From positions 62,001 through 126,000 of the forward strand of contig NZ_VTQV01000001.1 of the NCBI RefSeq assembly GCF_008764245.1: a stretch of 64,000 bases of DNA, given 5' to 3'. This DNA comes from Bacillus subtilis. GTDB lineage: Bacteria > Bacillota > Bacilli > Bacillales > Bacillaceae_C. The position numbers and the translations under genes were made by a program. Under the pieces are notes generated by a model. It was not told the DNA's origin. It made no database searches and worked only from the letters and a program-made list of their open reading frames with translations. Of the stretch, positions 36,446 to 46,700 are shown one piece after another; the stretch's first letter is position 1; each line of letters begins with the position of its first letter.

Positions 36446-36721
36446 TTACAAACCAATTCGATAGTCATATTCTTTTGCTTTGTCTGGCTTCGAATTTTCA
36501 TACACCGTTTTTAAAAATGGTTTATATGATAATTCAACTTTTTTGACAAAAGGCATATAAGCTAGTTTTTCCGCTTTTTCCTCTGCCTCCGCTTGTGCAG
36601 TATACATGACTACATACTTCATTCTTTTGGATACATAATGAATATTGCCGTATCTTCTTAAGGTTTTCACATTCTTCAAATTATATAACCAAATGATCAA
36701 TCCCTGTCTTTCACTAAACAT
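36446..36721 (-). CDS. ylbG: DUF2129 protein YlbG
   Basis: 91 residues, as in B. subtilis. A small cytoplasmic protein of the UPF0298/DUF2129 family with the conserved LRRYGNIHYVSKRMKYVVMY and VKKVELSYKPFLKTVYEN stretches. The function is unknown. AAGGGGA precedes ATG. It follows ylbF by 21 bases and is probably co-transcribed with it. Confidence 0.93.
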   Translation of the reverse strand: MFSERQGLIIWLYNLKNVKTLRRYGNIHYVSKRMKYVVMYTAQAEAEEKAEKLAYMPFVKKVELSYKPFLKTVYENSKPDKAKEYDYRIGL

Positions 36722-36742
36722 ATATCTTCCCCTTTAAATGAC

Positions 36743-37189
36743 CTAGGCAGAACAACCACAACCCCCACCGGTGCCACAATTTCCACCACAAGATGAACCT
36801 GTCTCGAAAAATGGATTTCCAGTAGGAACTTTTATTTGTTCTGAAACAGATCGAGCAATCATGATACTCACTTCGTCTAATAAAGATTGTAGCTCGTTTT
36901 CTGCCCTTCGGAAATTAGCAATGTTTTCATCTAAATCCATTTCCCTTTTCCGCTCCCGGGTCTTCACCATAATTTCTTTATAATCGGGATGGTATCGTCC
37001 AAATCTTTGAACGTCTTCGTATAAATCCTTCATCTCAAGAAATGACTTGATCTTCCTTTGAGTCTCTGGATTCTCTTGCAATTTATTGTAATAAAATCTA
37101 TATTTATCAGCAACTTCTGAATGGATAATTTGCATGCCAATGCTATCGGCTTTTTCTAGTAATTGCACCGTTTCGATTGTAGCAAGCAT
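36743..37189 (-). CDS. ylbF: RicF / YlbF, component of the Y-complex
   Basis: 148 residues. YlbF (RicF) forms a complex with YmcA and YaaT that steers RNase Y processing and affects competence, biofilm and sporulation; the complex carries iron-sulfur clusters. The helical Com_YlbF domain covers about 5-120 (VQRFGRYHPDYKEIM). The cysteine-rich tail (CGGNCGTGGGCGCSA, about 134-148) holds the ligands. ATG 37189 has GGAGGTG upstream and matches the family start; the frame is open 17 codons further. Confidence 0.93.
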   Translation of the reverse strand: MLATIETVQLLEKADSIGMQIIHSEVADKYRFYYNKLQENPETQRKIKSFLEMKDLYEDVQRFGRYHPDYKEIMVKTRERKREMDLDENIANFRRAENELQSLLDEVSIMIARSVSEQIKVPTGNPFFETGSSCGGNCGTGGGCGCSA

Positions 37190-37298
37190 ATGCTCACCTC
37201 CAATCGCTATTTTATCATGTTTTGCATACGGTTGCGACAATTCTTCACAATTTGACGTAACAATTTGTGATTTTTACTAGCTTTATACACATCATGAT

Positions 37299-37676
37299 TT
37301 AAAAAATAGTCACCTCAAAGCTCTTTGATAATTGGAAGGTTTGTTCATTTAATCCGACAACTTCTATTTTCATCTTATGTGATCCAGCCTCTAAATTTTT
37401 TATAACGAAAGCTGCCGTATCGTATTCATCGTGGAATTCTCCATCAATATATACATTGATTTTGGCGGAGTTTCTATCCGCGTTGTTAAAAGATACCTCC
37501 GGAACAAAGCATTCTACTTTGACACGGTTTCCTTCAACAAAATGTTGTACTTGAATATCGGAATCTTTCTTCCCTAACTCCGATGCCTCGGCTGTAAAAG
37601 ATTCAGGCTCAGGTATTTTTTGACCACAACCCGTGATTAAAATGAATATAATCGATAAAAAAATGAATCTCCACAT
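37299..37676 (-). CDS. Small lipoprotein of unknown function
   Basis: 125 residues. The N-terminus is a lipoprotein signal: hydrophobic run, then LITGC with the modified Cys at 17. The mature part (about 108 residues) looks like one beta-sandwich (NVYIDGEFHDEYDTAAFVI, LEAGSHKMKIEVVGLNEQTF), similar in pattern to Ig-like or bacterial adhesin-type folds. I do not recognise the family. ATG 37676 with GGAGG upstream is preferred to a GTG nine bases earlier. It is absent from the B. subtilis ylb order as I recall it. Confidence 0.75.
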   Translation of the reverse strand: MWRFIFLSIIFILITGCGQKIPEPESFTAEASELGKKDSDIQVQHFVEGNRVKVECFVPEVSFNNADRNSAKINVYIDGEFHDEYDTAAFVIKNLEAGSHKMKIEVVGLNEQTFQLSKSFEVTIF

Positions 37677-37736
37677 GATTATCACTCCTCCCTTTTAGTT
37701 TTTACAAAAGGAAGAGCTTCATACCAGAAATCTTAT

Positions 37737-37976
37737 TTACTTTGAGGTGTTAAATGCTTGAAGCATATTCATCATCATGGATGCCATATGCATATTGTTT
37801 GAAAATTTTTCAATACGGTGAGGGATCGTCTTTTTAAAATAGTGTAAAGAGGCAACTTCAAATTGTTCAAGCTGTTCTGGTTCTCGTGATAATTTCCGAT
37901 ACCATTGTGGTTGTTCCCTTAAAAACTGTTGCAATTCTCTCTTGTTATAAATATATTGAATGATTTCTTGTCGCAT
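37737..37976 (-). CDS. ylbE: YlbE-like protein
   Basis: 79 residues, matching YlbE in length and in the conserved stretches LQQFLREQPQWYRKLSREP and SLHYFKKTIPHRIEKFSNN. Small cytoplasmic helical protein of unknown function. It starts 12 bases after ylbD ends, with GGGAGGG before ATG, so the two form an operon. Confidence 0.9.
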   Translation of the reverse strand: MRQEIIQYIYNKRELQQFLREQPQWYRKLSREPEQLEQFEVASLHYFKKTIPHRIEKFSNNMHMASMMMNMLQAFNTSK

Positions 37977-37988
37977 TGTTTTCCCTCC

Positions 37989-38399
37989 CTAATCTTTTCT
38001 GAAAGAAAAAGGATTATTAGCTCTTGGTTGTTGTGTGCCTGATGATGGTGTACCTGTTTGACCGCCTGATTGACTAAATTGGGTCAACACACCTTGTACC
38101 GCGCCGATTGCCTGACTTAGCTGCTGAATATGATGTTGCAATTGATTTCCATCCATATTCTTTAAGATCTTTGTGATTTGGCCGATTGATAATTTACTTT
38201 CTCCATCTTTATTTGCATTTTTTTCTGTTTTACTTGAGCTTTCACTTTTCCACTTAGGGTCGTCTTCCCCAAGTAAATACCAATCCTCAAATAACTCTTG
38301 CCACGTATATTCTTCCCGTCGAACCGCTTTAATTAAATGAGGATGTTGCTGAATAAATTCCTTAAATTCCTTCACAGAAGGATGAAGATCTTTACTCAT
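37989..38399 (-). CDS. ylbD: Putative spore coat protein YlbD
   Basis: 136 residues. The N-terminal half (LHPSVKEFKEFIQQHPHLIK, then YTWQELFEDWYLLGEDD) is the YlbD-family signature; the C-terminal half is Gln/Ser/Gly-rich low-complexity sequence. YlbD is annotated as a spore coat protein under sigma-E control in B. subtilis. GAGGTGG precedes ATG. It shares an operon with ylbE. Confidence 0.88.
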   Translation of the reverse strand: MSKDLHPSVKEFKEFIQQHPHLIKAVRREEYTWQELFEDWYLLGEDDPKWKSESSSKTEKNANKDGESKLSIGQITKILKNMDGNQLQHHIQQLSQAIGAVQGVLTQFSQSGGQTGTPSSGTQQPRANNPFSFRKD

Positions 38400-38533
38400 T
38401 ACGTCCCACCTCGCCTATACAATAATCCTATATATAGATTATGTTTGCCTGACAAAAAAGTGAGTAAAGGACAAATTCATGTATGAGCGAGTTGCATAAA
38501 ATATCATGACTTTAGAAGTACCTGCAGCACTTC

Positions 38534-39589
38534 TTATTCTACTTCAATAAAAGTTTGAGTATAATACTTTTGATAAACCCCTACACCTAAATTTGTATAC
38601 TTATCATCCAATAACGTCTTCCTATGGGTATCAGAATTGAGCCAACCTTCTACTATAGCAGGACCATCTATATAGTCTTTGGCTATATTTTCTGCGGCTG
38701 CATCGTATTCAATTCCTTGTGAATCCAGTCTTTCCGCAAGCGAACCGTTTTCGGGTGAATCATGGGAAAAATAGCCAAGTTTTGCCATATTCTTACTATG
38801 ATCGTATGCAACGGCCGACACTTCTTCATCCCATTTTAAGGGGTTTAAATCAAAGCGTTCCCTAATAATATTTGTAATATCAAATACTTGTTGTTTGCTT
38901 CCTTCTTCAATTGCCCGCCAATCATCCCTTTGTAATTCTTTCGGCTCTAACAGCCTTCCATTGTAAACTAATTCATATGGTTTTTGGGTAATAAGTGTTT
39001 TTTTATCTAAAAAACGGATACTAGATAAAGTCCCTGTATATTTGTCGATGGATAATTGGGCGAATATTTCACCTAAAGGGACAAGTGGACGAATATATAA
39101 ATCCTCCTCGGATAATTCAAATCGATATGTCCCATCTTCTGTGGAAGCTGTAATCTCCGTTTCTAAAATAGTCGATCGAAAAATATCCTCAACAGGCTGG
39201 CCAATCGTAAAAGGAGCTACATTTAATTGGTTCCCAATCGCATAAATCGTGACAACCTTTTTCTTTGTAACGCCGACCTGCATATATGTTCCATTAAAAC
39301 CTCTATATATCCACCAATCATACCCATAGGCAGATGGTTCAATTCTTTCTGGCTTTCCATAATCTTCTATAATTGCCTGGCTGTCTTTCCCAATATAGAC
39401 AGATAGCCCTTCCTGGGGACGAGTTGTATCCTCCATTGTATCTTCATCATCCATAAAATAGTCAATTTTAGGGGGAGTGGCAGAATTTTGATCTTTCAAA
39501 GGTTCATCATCTTCATTAGTAGAATGTGTAAAAATCATCAGTATAAAAATAAGTGTCGTTATAATACAAACACGAACAAAAGTACGCAG
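38534..39589 (-). CDS. ylbC: Secreted CAP/SCP-domain protein YlbC
   Basis: About 351 residues. A signal-like N-terminus is followed by a CAP-associated domain (about 65-205; GLSVYIGKDSQAIIEDYGKP) and a C-terminal CAP (SCP/PR1) domain (about 225-345) with AYDHSKNMAKLGYFSHDSPE, AAENIA and GWLNSDTHRKTLL. The function in bacilli is unknown. The first ATG (39538) has no RBS and would cut the hydrophobic segment in half. In frame, CTG at 39589 has GGAGGG six bases upstream and adds LRTFVRVCIITTLIFIL, completing a signal anchor. No ATG, GTG or TTG lies in that extension, so a non-standard start is inferred. Confidence 0.82.
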   Translation of the reverse strand: MRTFVRVCIITTLIFILMIFTHSTNEDDEPLKDQNSATPPKIDYFMDDEDTMEDTTRPQEGLSVYIGKDSQAIIEDYGKPERIEPSAYGYDWWIYRGFNGTYMQVGVTKKKVVTIYAIGNQLNVAPFTIGQPVEDIFRSTILETEITASTEDGTYRFELSEEDLYIRPLVPLGEIFAQLSIDKYTGTLSSIRFLDKKTLITQKPYELVYNGRLLEPKELQRDDWRAIEEGSKQQVFDITNIIRERFDLNPLKWDEEVSAVAYDHSKNMAKLGYFSHDSPENGSLAERLDSQGIEYDAAAENIAKDYIDGPAIVEGWLNSDTHRKTLLDDKYTNLGVGVYQKYYTQTFIEVE

Positions 39590-39918
39590 CCTTGACCCTC
39601 CTTCCTCTAAAAAACATTCTCTCTTTATCCCTAATTAATTTTTATTATGTATATAATGATTCCATTCTAACATTGTTTTCTTCTCAATGAAAATGAATAA
39701 TAGATAGAATGCAGGGATTCTCATGGTTTATTTTTTCCTTTCCAAACTAGAAAATCATTCGCCTAAAAATTGTCACCTTTTAACTAATCTTCCCTTTCAA
39801 CGAACTCATAACATTGCAAGTTCTTGATTTTTCGACTATTATATAAGAGGAATAAATAATTCTTCTCATGTTAAAAGTAAACCGATCAATCAATTGGATC
39901 ACAAAGGAGGTACATACC
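39590..39918. other. Divergent intergenic region ylbC/ylbA
   Basis: AT-rich, about 330 bases, and no supported ORF or RNA gene. It must hold promoters for both divergent genes; I could not assign them confidently. Confidence 0.4.
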
Positions 39919-40278
39919 TTGAAATTTGAAAATACCAAAATTGAAACATTACATATGGACTTGAATCGATTGGATGAAGTAATGGAAGAAAACGCTATGG
40001 TAAGAGCGGGACAATGGGATTATGAGCGTGTCACTTATGACCACAAATTTCAAATTCGTGAAGGGACATACTATTTACGAGTTCAGGGCTATGCAACACA
40101 AGGAGATGTGGGAGCACATGATGCTTTCATTCAACTTATGACCCCGATTCTGGGTAAACATTATTATCCTCATGGCGTGGAATATGGAGAAGATGAATAT
40201 TTTCCAGATCACCTTGTGAAACAATGTCAGCAAATGCTTGAAAAAATTTATAAAGATCTATCCGTGTTTGCCGATTAA
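39919..40278 (+). CDS. ylbA: YugN-like family protein YlbA
   Basis: 119 residues. YugN/YlbA proteins are small cytoplasmic proteins of unknown function; the signature VRAGQWDYERVTYDHKFQIR and GKHYYPHGVEYGEDEYFP are clear. The TTG at 39919 has AAGGAGGT seven bases upstream and matches the family start; the ATG 17 codons upstream has no RBS. ylbB, usually next to it, is absent. Confidence 0.88.
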   Translation: MKFENTKIETLHMDLNRLDEVMEENAMVRAGQWDYERVTYDHKFQIREGTYYLRVQGYATQGDVGAHDAFIQLMTPILGKHYYPHGVEYGEDEYFPDHLVKQCQQMLEKIYKDLSVFAD

Positions 40279-40313
40279 TACGAATCGAAAATATGAGAGA
40301 TCGTTCAAAAAGT

Positions 40314-40356
40314 AGAACATGAAGATGCCCTTAACTTTCTTCATGTTCTTTTTTAT
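40314..40356 (+). terminator. Intrinsic terminator after ylbA
   Basis: Arms agaacatgaaga (40314-40325) and tcttcatgttct (40338-40349) pair perfectly and are followed by TTTTTT. Confidence 0.92.
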
Positions 40357-40455
40357 TGCAAAATAATCCCAGCTTTTAAGGGATTATAGATTGTTTATTA
40401 GTGCCTCTTCCATATATAATAGTAAGGAGAAATCGTATGTGTAAGGGGGGCCATT

Positions 40456-41514
40456 TTGTCTAGACTTTTGAAAAAGAAATATATTATCGCTTTTATTCTT
40501 ATTGTATTAGCGGCTGTTTTATTTTACTTTATTTTACCTATATCTGTACCACTGATATTAGCGTTGTTTACGGCTATTATTTTGGAGCCCATCGTTACCT
40601 TTATCCAAACAAAGGTTAAGTTAAAACGCCAATTTTCGATTATTATTGTTTTTACACTTTTTACCTTAATCCTCGCTTTCACGATCTTTTTTATTTCTAC
40701 GAAGGTTGTGGCGCAAGGTATTAAAATTATAGAGGATGCACCAAGTTATATTAACAATATTACGAGTATTTGGCATAATTATGAAGAAAATTTAAAACAT
40801 GTCGCACAGGATTTTCCCGACGAAGTTGTCAAAGCCTTTACGGAAGAAATTAACAATGTTTTTGATACGTTAATTACAGGGCTTAAACAATATGTGAGTA
40901 TTGAAAAGATTAGTGCCTTCCTATCCTATATTCCCAATTACCTAGTTAGCTTCCTTGTATATCTAATTGCTTTATTTTTATTTATGATCGATTTGCCGCG
41001 TTTAAAAATTAGTATTTATAAGTATATGACGGATAAAACTGCAGAGAAGTTTAAATTTATGACGACACGTCTTTCTTCTGTCATAATTGGCTTTTTTAAA
41101 GCACAGTTTCTCGTTTCACTCATCATCTTTGCAGCGACATTATTAGGACTTTTATTAATTCAACCCAAAGTAGCACTCATGATGGCGATTATCATTTGGA
41201 TTATTGATTTAATCCCTATTATAGGGTCCATCATTGTCATGGCGCCGTGGTCTTTATACCATCTATTAGTTGGGGATACAGTAGTCGGAACAAAATTAGC
41301 CATTTTGGCTGTTATATTGCTTGTCATAAGAAGAACCGTTGAACCAAAAGTAATGGGACAGCATCTTGGCCTTTCGCCACTTGCCACATTAATATCCATG
41401 TATCTAGGTCTCAAATTATTTGGAGTATGGGGTCTTATTGTAGGTCCTGCCAGCTTGATCATTTTCAAATCAGCAAGAGAAGCAGGGATTATTAAATTGA
41501 ATTATAAGATTTGA
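40456..41514 (+). CDS. AI-2E/PerM-family membrane protein (YtvI-like)
   Basis: 352 residues with about seven to eight membrane segments arranged in the AI-2E transporter (PerM) pattern: two N-terminal helices, a soluble region (about 100-155), then a hydrophobic C-terminal half with the family motif IWIIDLIPIIGSIIVMAPW and RRTVEPKVMGQHLGLSPLATL. Family members export varied substrates; the sporulation protein YtvI is one of them and is the closest by length. TTG start with AAGGGGGG five bases upstream. It is not part of the B. subtilis ylb-cta order. Confidence 0.82.
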   Translation: MSRLLKKKYIIAFILIVLAAVLFYFILPISVPLILALFTAIILEPIVTFIQTKVKLKRQFSIIIVFTLFTLILAFTIFFISTKVVAQGIKIIEDAPSYINNITSIWHNYEENLKHVAQDFPDEVVKAFTEEINNVFDTLITGLKQYVSIEKISAFLSYIPNYLVSFLVYLIALFLFMIDLPRLKISIYKYMTDKTAEKFKFMTTRLSSVIIGFFKAQFLVSLIIFAATLLGLLLIQPKVALMMAIIIWIIDLIPIIGSIIVMAPWSLYHLLVGDTVVGTKLAILAVILLVIRRTVEPKVMGQHLGLSPLATLISMYLGLKLFGVWGLIVGPASLIIFKSAREAGIIKLNYKI

Positions 41515-41614
41515 TTCAATAGAATCAATTTCACTAATTGCTTTTTGTAAAAATACATGCCGTTCAATGTAAATTGCAATAAAGCCCGTAACATAACATG
41601 AGACCTTATACACC

Positions 41615-41720
41615 GTTGATTTCCGTTGCAGGCGGACGCTTTCCGGGGAGCAGCCCACTCTTGCGGGGTCTCACCTGTCACGCTATCCCCCAGGAGTCGC
41701 CGCCTTCCACTCCAATCAAC
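41615..41720. repeat. Second dispersed repeat family (GTTGATT...AATCAAC)
   Basis: A 106-bp GC-rich island in AT-rich DNA. Its ends are related inverted repeats (gttgattt ... gcaggcgg at the left, ccgccttccactccaatcaac at the right), and it contains cggggtctcacctgtcacgc. I recall near-identical intergenic elements in many Bacillus genomes, where they are non-coding and of unknown function. It lies between the AI-2E-like gene and the ABC exporter. The rest of 41515-41835 holds no supported gene. Confidence 0.8.
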
Positions 41721-41835
41721 TAGTTTATCTTTTGAAATTTGGCCATAACAAACTAAGCCCTCTTTCATTTCATTTTTTAAAGGGGCACTAGGGATATTTA
41801 CCTTTATCTGACAGTAAAATAAAAGTTTTCCAGAA

Positions 41836-43572
41836 TTATAGTTTCTGTAATTCGTACAAGCTATGAAAGATCCCTTGCCTCTCAAGCAATTCTGCTACGC
41901 TTCCAGACTCTTTAATCGTTCCATCTTCAATAACGATGACCTTATCCGCATGTTTTATCGTTGATAATCGATGGGCAATGACAATCATCGTTTTATGACC
42001 TTTGAACCGTAAGAGTATTTCACCTAATTCATGTTCAATCATTGCATCAAGGGCTGAAGTAAATTCATCAAGCAGCATAATTTTCGAATCATGCATAAAG
42101 GATCTTGCTAAATTAATCCGTTGAATTTCTCCTCCTGAAAAATTCGTCCCGTTATTTTCTACGATCGTTTCATATTGATTGGGTAAACTGCTAATAAACA
42201 AATCCACTTTTGTCTTTCTAGTTATTTGATTGAATTTTTCCCAATGTTGAGAAGTCATCTGTTCTTTCGTTAAGGGATAAATAATATTTTCAAGTATCGA
42301 CTTATTCCAGAGTACACTGCTTTGCGGGGTATAACCCATAAATTCCCGTAACTGTTTTATATCAAATTCATTAATGGGATCATTATTAAGAAAAATTTGT
42401 CCCTTTTGTGGTTCAAGATGTCGATGGAGTAATTCAAACAATGTGGATTTTCCTGACCCACTGATACCTACGATCCCAATAAAACTTCCAGGCTCAATTT
42501 CAAGGTTTATGCCTTTAAGTCCAGCCAATTCATTATTCTCATAATGAAAGTGAATATTTTCTAATTTTATCGTTGGAATCGTCTCAAAAACTAGATCTTT
42601 TTTGCCATTATGAAACGTCTCCATCAAAAGCAGATCATTTATATTTTTCGCAATTACTTTCATTCGCTCTATATCAATGTTAGTGGTGAATAATGTTTTG
42701 AAAATCGTGTATAATCTAGGAAGAATAACAATAAAGGCAAGTAAAGTACCGACGGAAATTTGGCTTCTAAAAATCAAATAGAGACTACAACCGTATATTA
42801 CACCCGTTGCAACTGAAATAATGATCTCGGCCATCAGGTTAACAAATGTGTTATGGAATACTTGCGATCTAGTATTAATTTGGGTGAGATCCTTATTCCA
42901 TTTAGCCCATACCTTCCTTTCAGCTTCTTGCCCATTATGAATATGCACCGCTTTTATATTTGTAAAAAAATCGTTCAAATAATTTACACCACGATCTAAA
43001 ACTGTAAAATATTCCTTATCAAGCTGATATGTTTTTTTCTTGAATGTCTTCATCAGGATCATTAAAAGAGGAAAAGAAATAAGAGAGACGAATGTTAATT
43101 CAACACTCATTGAAAACATGATTCCCACTGTGATAACAAGAAGAATAATATTGGAAATAAAAGCCATGAATGTGTCGACAATAAAAACATTGCATAACTG
43201 TCCAATTTGTGAAGTTAAGCGGTTAATGATTTCTCCTTTTCCGATCTTATCAATTTTAGATAACCCCACATTTAATAAATGTTGAAATACGTTAACACGA
43301 AGTTCTTTGGCCAGTTTATTCCCTAGTTTATTGTTAAAATAGGAAGTAATTCCGTTAAATACCGCAAATAAAATGGGAACAAGAACAATCGTGATAACAA
43401 GAATAATCGCTTGTTTCATATCTCGAGTAGGCAATACTTGATCAAATAGTTTTTGAAAAGCAAGTGGTTGAACAATGGAGACCAATGAGGCGATTAAGTT
43501 AAAGAGCAAAATTAGCAGCATCATCATTTTACTATTCTTTACTGTAGCCAAAATGATTTGTTTGGTTGACAC
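41836..43572 (-). CDS. ABC exporter, membrane and ATPase domains fused
   Basis: 578 residues. The N-terminal six-helix exporter domain (about 15-300) is followed by an ATPase domain (about 330-578) with Walker A GISGSGKST (369-377), Q-loop Gln 417, signature FSGGE (478-482), Walker B IMLLDE (498-503) and H-loop His 534. All catalytic residues are intact. Half-transporters of this type work as homodimers or with a partner; no partner or substrate gene is adjacent. No N-terminal peptidase domain is present, so a processed-bacteriocin exporter is not indicated. It stands alone beside a dispersed repeat and is not in the conserved order, so it may have been acquired. Confidence 0.9.
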   Translation of the reverse strand: MSTKQIILATVKNSKMMMLLILLFNLIASLVSIVQPLAFQKLFDQVLPTRDMKQAIILVITIVLVPILFAVFNGITSYFNNKLGNKLAKELRVNVFQHLLNVGLSKIDKIGKGEIINRLTSQIGQLCNVFIVDTFMAFISNIILLVITVGIMFSMSVELTFVSLISFPLLMILMKTFKKKTYQLDKEYFTVLDRGVNYLNDFFTNIKAVHIHNGQEAERKVWAKWNKDLTQINTRSQVFHNTFVNLMAEIIISVATGVIYGCSLYLIFRSQISVGTLLAFIVILPRLYTIFKTLFTTNIDIERMKVIAKNINDLLLMETFHNGKKDLVFETIPTIKLENIHFHYENNELAGLKGINLEIEPGSFIGIVGISGSGKSTLFELLHRHLEPQKGQIFLNNDPINEFDIKQLREFMGYTPQSSVLWNKSILENIIYPLTKEQMTSQHWEKFNQITRKTKVDLFISSLPNQYETIVENNGTNFSGGEIQRINLARSFMHDSKIMLLDEFTSALDAMIEHELGEILLRFKGHKTMIVIAHRLSTIKHADKVIVIEDGTIKESGSVAELLERQGIFHSLYELQKL

Positions 43573-43705
43573 TAAAATAGTCCTCCTTATTCCTTCTACT
43601 GAAAGAAGGAGTAGCCGATATTTATTTACATGGCAGAAGACTATGACTATCGATAGATGATAGCCATAGCCTTTCTACTGAGATTCAATCAAGTTTCTTT
43701 TCTTA

Positions 43706-46700
43706 TTAATTCCATTCTTTCAATCGAGCCATTATTTTTTTCATAAACTGCACAAGTTTTCCTTCTGATTCACGCTGTTTCTGCCACTCATTATAACTGG
43801 CAATCGTAATCAGTAACAAACCAACAATCAATAGATAGCCCCACCATGGCATATTGCCCCAATAAGGTCTTGTTTGATACATAACATTAAACAGTAATGT
43901 CCCTAGCCCGACAAAGAAATAAGATTTGATTTGAAACTTCATACCTAATAAGAAAGCCGCTAACGAGAGTGTACCAATAATGAGTGCATCCCAAATCGTG
44001 CTGCTTTGAATCGCATCATGAATGAGATAAACCGTAATGACTACAAGTATAACGGTTTGGATGTGATTCATAACTTGTTTTTTGTCTTTCCATGTTCGTG
44101 TGGCCAATAAAATCGACAAAGTTAGAATCGGCAATGCTCGAAGCTCGGCATGTAGCAGCGGCGTAACAAGATCCAGATATTCTGATAATACTAAATAGTA
44201 AGCAGGTAAAATAGAAACACCAGATAAGGTAATATAAATCTTCTTCTCTATGCCTTTTTGGAGACGATTGATTTGTAAAGATAACCAACATGCGATCATT
44301 AGAAATGGAATGACCCGCAGCCAAACATTGTCTACTGTTAATGAAAGGATAAACTCATAGGCAACATAAAAGAGGGCGCCAACCGTATACCAATCTACTT
44401 CTGTCACCTTGTTCTTCGATTCCGTATAGAGACTTGTAAACAAGTATCTTCCAGTCCCTATTAACAAGATGAAGAAGAGCACACTTACAACCATAAGATG
44501 ATCTGTTTCTATGATCCATTCTTGCTGCATCCACATTATAATGGAAGCAATCACCGGGACTAAGCTGAAAACTAACCATTTCCGAACATGTAGTAAATAT
44601 AAACTTAACACCATCCAACCGATTAGAATGATGATTTCAACTACTGTTTCAATGTATAAGGTAATTACCGTCACAAGGAGATTTACATGAATGAATGGAA
44701 TCATATACCATTCCATTCTTTTTTTCCAAACTGATGGAGCAAACCACCATACACTAAAGAACAGGATACTTGCTATAATCGCTGCATACTCAATTGGTAA
44801 CTGAGAAATTATATTGTAATAGAGAATATGCATCATGATTAGCCATGGGATCATTGACATAGCCGCATATAAAAACAACTTAATCTGCCATTCTTTTTTC
44901 TTCACGAAAGTACTGTATAGATAAATGGTAAGGGTAATAAGCATAATAGTTGGATGAATCGAATGATCAAAGATCGAATCGATACAAAGGAACAGCATTA
45001 CCCCAATCAGCGTAACATGGGCCAGCCAAAAGAAATATGGTTTTAACTCCCTGATATACTTTCTTCCATACCAGTCAACTACTAACAAAAGGACAGGGGC
45101 AAACATCATATACCAAGCATAGCCTTGCACCGAATCGATTGGAAAGAAACTATACAAGGACATATAGAAAAACAGTGTAATCACAGATACCAGGCTCCAT
45201 AGCGGCTGCAGCTGAGAGCGTTGTATCAGCCAATACGCCAAGCCAATACCAATTAAAAAGATGAACGATCGAACCAACTGCCCATCGTTATAGTAATAAA
45301 ATACCGCTTGTAAAACGGCTATATAATAACCGACTTGGCCAACGTAGAAGGCTGCCTGCGCTAAACCGGATCTATTCGTATGATCCCAAACTTTGCATAC
45401 CGCTAATAAAACAATAGAAGATACAGCAACATGAAATGGAATATCCAATCTCACTTGATAAGCTGGAATCTGCTCCACTACCTCAGGATAAATCACAAAC
45501 AGAGCCAGAATCCAACTAATCGCATGCAGCCATACGGCCACTTGTTTCTCTACAATCTTAGCAGAAGTCGATACAAGCAGGCTAAGGATTCCTAATAAAA
45601 CCAGCATTATGGCCAGTTCGATAAATTCTCCTAGTAGCCATCCATAAAGCAAGGTGAATAACATAACTCCTGCACTAACATAATACGTACTTGTTCCAAT
45701 TGCTTGGAGATATTTCCATTGTCTTCTGAAACCAATCATAAAAAACAGAAGCGCGGCATAGATAAACATAAAAAAATGCCAACTTATGACAAAATAAGGC
45801 TCAATCGCAGCATTCCAAAGCTGTATGCCAACACTGACAAGAAAGACTGGAGCCAGCCAGCGGAATACCTGTCTATTCGTGATATTGGATAGGTAAATAT
45901 AGGTTCCGGCAATGACGAAGTAAGCTAGCAGCAACGTCCAAGAGTCTGATCCTTCCCTTATCATTAGGCCTTGAAAACTGATATAAATAAAAGCAAAAAG
46001 AGAAATAATCCCTGCTGTATAGTGGAATACCTTCTCGACAAATGTATTCTTTCTCATTATATAGGCAAAGGCTAAATATCCAGCACCTAACAAAGCATAA
46101 ACAAAAACATCAATAGACTGAAGCCAAGAGAATTCTGTGAGCTGGAACACACCATACGCAAACAAGGCAATAAAAACAAACTGATAAGCCTTAGTATTAT
46201 AGACAAATACCATGGCCATATAGAGAACCGCAGTCAATAAGACATTAAAGCTATAAAATAGTTCCTGTTCAAAGATCACCAGCATCAGTAATGTAGAAAC
46301 AATCAAATTCAATTGCGCATAAGCTGGTAGTTCTTTTAAAAACAACAAGATTTTTGATTGCTGTTGACGGTGAAAGCGGTGATAGACATATAATAAACCG
46401 GCATTATAGATCATAATAAATAAATAAAAAAGATCTCTCGGCACTTGAATAGCCGCAAACAGAAAGCCAACAAAGAAAGATAAGAAAAGAAAGAAAATCC
46501 AGACAAATAACCTAGATCGATTGGCTATCGCATTTCGCATATATAATGGGAGTGGAATCAATGTACACATCATCCCCAAGATATACCTGCCTTCGCCACC
46601 AATCGTTAAATAGTAACCTAATAAACCGAAATAACCAATCGCTAATATTCCGATGGGGAGCAATAAACTTCCTAATGTAAGAAATGCAAAAGCGGTTTTA

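Noticed and set aside
41502-41885. Two minus-strand ORFs over the GC-rich repeat downstream of the ABC exporter
   Set aside because: They are created by the repeat and overlap real genes at both ends; no RBS or family match.
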